From JANQTF01 sp036835375 (GTDB lineage: Bacteria; Bacteroidota; Bacteroidia; J057): a stretch of DNA of 14,815 nucleotides. Shown piece after piece: positions 13,411 through 14,815 of this stretch. The stretch lies in assembly GCA_036835375.1 (NCBI GenBank), contig DAITMB010000121.1:1-14815 (forward strand). The letters are read 5' to 3'. Each line of letters opens with the position of its first letter. The first letter of the stretch is position 1. The notes beneath the pieces are model-generated. The model saw only the letters and a list, made by a program, of their open reading frames with translations. It did not search any database and was not told the origin of the DNA. The position numbers and the translations under genes are program-made.

Positions 13411-14815
13411 ATGAAAAAAATACTAATCCTCCCTCTCTTGATCCTCGGCCTCTTTTTCTCTGAGGCGATTTTCGCACAAGGCACTCCTCCACAAGGCGCC
13501 CCGGGCGCTGGCAGAAAAATGCCCACCGGTCGCTTTTACGGAAAAATTTTGGACGAATCGGGCACAGGTGTCGCTTATGCGTCTGTGCGTCTGTACGGGA
13601 TGCGATTTGATACTACGACCAAAAAAATGGAATCGGCCATGATCTCAGGTCAACTCACCCAGTCCAATGGAGAATTTAGCCTGGAAGATGTCCCACTGAT
13701 AGGAAAATTTCGGTTGAAAGTCGAGGTGCTTGGCTATGCTGCCTTGGACCAAGAGGTGAGTTTTGGCTTTGAAGCGCCTGCAAGTGGACCCGGACAAGGT
13801 GCGCCCACTGGGCCGCCACAGGGAGGATGGGCTGCCATGGCGGGGGGAATGGAAAAAGACCTCGGGAACATCAGGCTCTCTGTAGAAGCACTCAATCTAG
13901 AAGAAGTCACCATCGAAGGTCAAGCATCTGCGGTGACATTGGCACTGGATAGAAAAATATTTAAAGTAGATCAAAACGCTGTTTCGGCAGGTGGCACGGG
14001 CGTGGATGCCTTGCGAAATGTCCCTTCCCTCTCTGTCGATCTCGACGGTAATATCACGCTTCGTAATGCCGCGCCGCAACTTTTCATTGATGGGCGACCT
14101 TCTACCCTTAGCCTCGATCAGATCCCAGCGGATGCCATCGAATCTGTCGAAGTGATCACTAACCCTTCGGCGCGCTACGATGCTGGCGGCGGTCAAGGCG
14201 GCATTGTGAATGTGGTGCTCAAAAAAGAGCGGCGATTGGGCTACAATGGAAGTGTGCGCGGAGGCATGGATACGCGACTTGGTTACAATGCTGGCATCAA
14301 CTTGAATGCTCGTGAGGGCAAAATCAACGCATTTGTCGATGCGAATGTCAATGATCGAAGAAGCTACGGTGTAGGTGAGACGTTCCGTGAAAACCTCTTT
14401 GGATCACCGTTGACGAATGTTCTTCAGGAGAATGAGACAAATTTCAGCGGTCGTTTCCTCCGTGCGCGAGCCGGCTTGGACTGGTTTGTCAACAACCGAA
14501 ATACTCTCACTTTCGAAGGATCATACACTCAAGGAAGGTTCACGCCGCTGAGCACCTTGGACATTCGCACCGATTCGCTTTTCGATGGAAGAACCGCTTT
14601 CAGCGAGGCTGTTCGCCTGTCGGAATCTACCCGTATGTTTGAAAACATCGGTGGATCGGTCTTGTTCAAGCACCTTTTCCCCAAAAATGGTCATGAGTGG
14701 ACCGCTGATATGAACATCAACCAAGTGAGGTCGATGGGTGAGGGGACTTTCTCCACTGCCTACATTTCACCGGCCATCCCCGAGACGCAAGAGCGGCAAT
14801 CCAATGAAGGCGGGA
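13411..14815 (+). CDS. TonB-dependent receptor-like outer-membrane beta-barrel protein, 3' end outside the window
   Basis: This is an outer-membrane protein with a carboxypeptidase-regulatory-like domain, a plug and the start of a beta-barrel. The 468 residues visible begin with a signal peptide (MKK plus a hydrophobic core, cleavage probable after Ala22). The regulatory-like domain (about 42-120) starts GRFYGKILDESGTGVAYASV. A plug domain (about 190-270) includes DALRNVPSLSVDLDGNITLR, FIDGRPSTLSLDQIPADAIE and VEVITNPSARYDAGG. GGQGGIVNVVLKKE ends the plug, and barrel strands follow from about 270. Two Gly/Pro/Gln-rich stretches (24-38 and 122-147) flank the regulatory domain. Full-length relatives usually exceed 750 residues, so a large part lies beyond the window. 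No SusD-like partner is visible. The ligand is unknown. The adjacent LytTR two-component pair may control it. Confidence 0.9.
   Translation, partial: MKKILILPLLILGLFFSEAIFAQGTPPQGAPGAGRKMPTGRFYGKILDESGTGVAYASVRLYGMRFDTTTKKMESAMISGQLTQSNGEFSLEDVPLIGKFRLKVEVLGYAALDQEVSFGFEAPASGPGQGAPTGPPQGGWAAMAGGMEKDLGNIRLSVEALNLEEVTIEGQASAVTLALDRKIFKVDQNAVSAGGTGVDALRNVPSLSVDLDGNITLRNAAPQLFIDGRPSTLSLDQIPADAIESVEVITNPSARYDAGGGQGGIVNVVLKKERRLGYNGSVRGGMDTRLGYNAGINLNAREGKINAFVDANVNDRRSYGVGETFRENLFGSPLTNVLQENETNFSGRFLRARAGLDWFVNNRNTLTFEGSYTQGRFTPLSTLDIRTDSLFDGRTAFSEAVRLSESTRMFENIGGSVLFKHLFPKNGHEWTADMNINQVRSMGEGTFSTAYISPAIPETQERQSNEGG

Overview
The window looks like a chromosomal segment of a member of the Bacteroidota. 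The main evidence is a SusC/RagA-era outer-membrane beta-barrel receptor with a carboxypeptidase-regulatory-like N-terminal domain, a LytTR regulator paired with a LytS/YehU-type histidine kinase, a short DivIC/FtsB-like protein, and two intergenic matches to the Bacteroidota -7 element TAnnTTTG. Start codons mostly lack a strong Shine-Dalgarno sequence, which also fits. Base composition is close to balanced. A saprospirian or lewinellid is my guess within the phylum, not something the sequence proves.

Bases 1-6006 carry a minus-strand sugar-acid catabolic and uptake cluster. In transcription order it is kdgK (2-keto-3-deoxygluconate kinase), eda-type KDPG aldolase, a TRAP transporter (dctP lipoprotein, dctQ, dctM, joined by ATGA overlaps) and a Gfo/Idh/MocA oxidoreductase that runs off the left edge and has its own good promoter. 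A LacI-family regulator (6322-7371) is divergent from kdgK. A perfect CG-centred 10-bp palindrome overlaps the predicted kdgK promoter and is a plausible operator. Together these suggest import of a uronate or 2-keto-3-deoxy sugar acid, phosphorylation to KDPG and cleavage to pyruvate plus glyceraldehyde 3-phosphate, released by a sugar-acid inducer.

Bases 7372-11054 hold three plus-strand housekeeping genes that do not form an obvious pathway. A complete nuoD (complex I 49-kDa-type subunit) stands apart from other nuo genes. It is followed by a septum-formation-initiator protein with a very good Bacteroidota promoter, then asnS. The roughly 200 bases before nuoD contain no G at all on the plus strand and are a degenerate CTCCCAA-type repeat. 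Its complement is a dense array of GGG tracts that could form G-quadruplexes. The gap before asnS is rich in overlapping inverted repeats.

Bases 11097-13059 encode, on the minus strand, a sensor histidine kinase followed by its LytTR response regulator. Divergent from them is the 5' part of a TonB-dependent-receptor-like protein (13411 to the right edge). The 350-base gap between kinase and receptor contains several strong dyads and a direct repeat that resembles LytTR half-sites.

I see no rRNA, tRNA, insertion sequence, phage gene or CRISPR array. I do not see a convincing new defence or mobile system. The most unusual items are the G-free repeat leader of nuoD and the dyad-rich intergenic regions.
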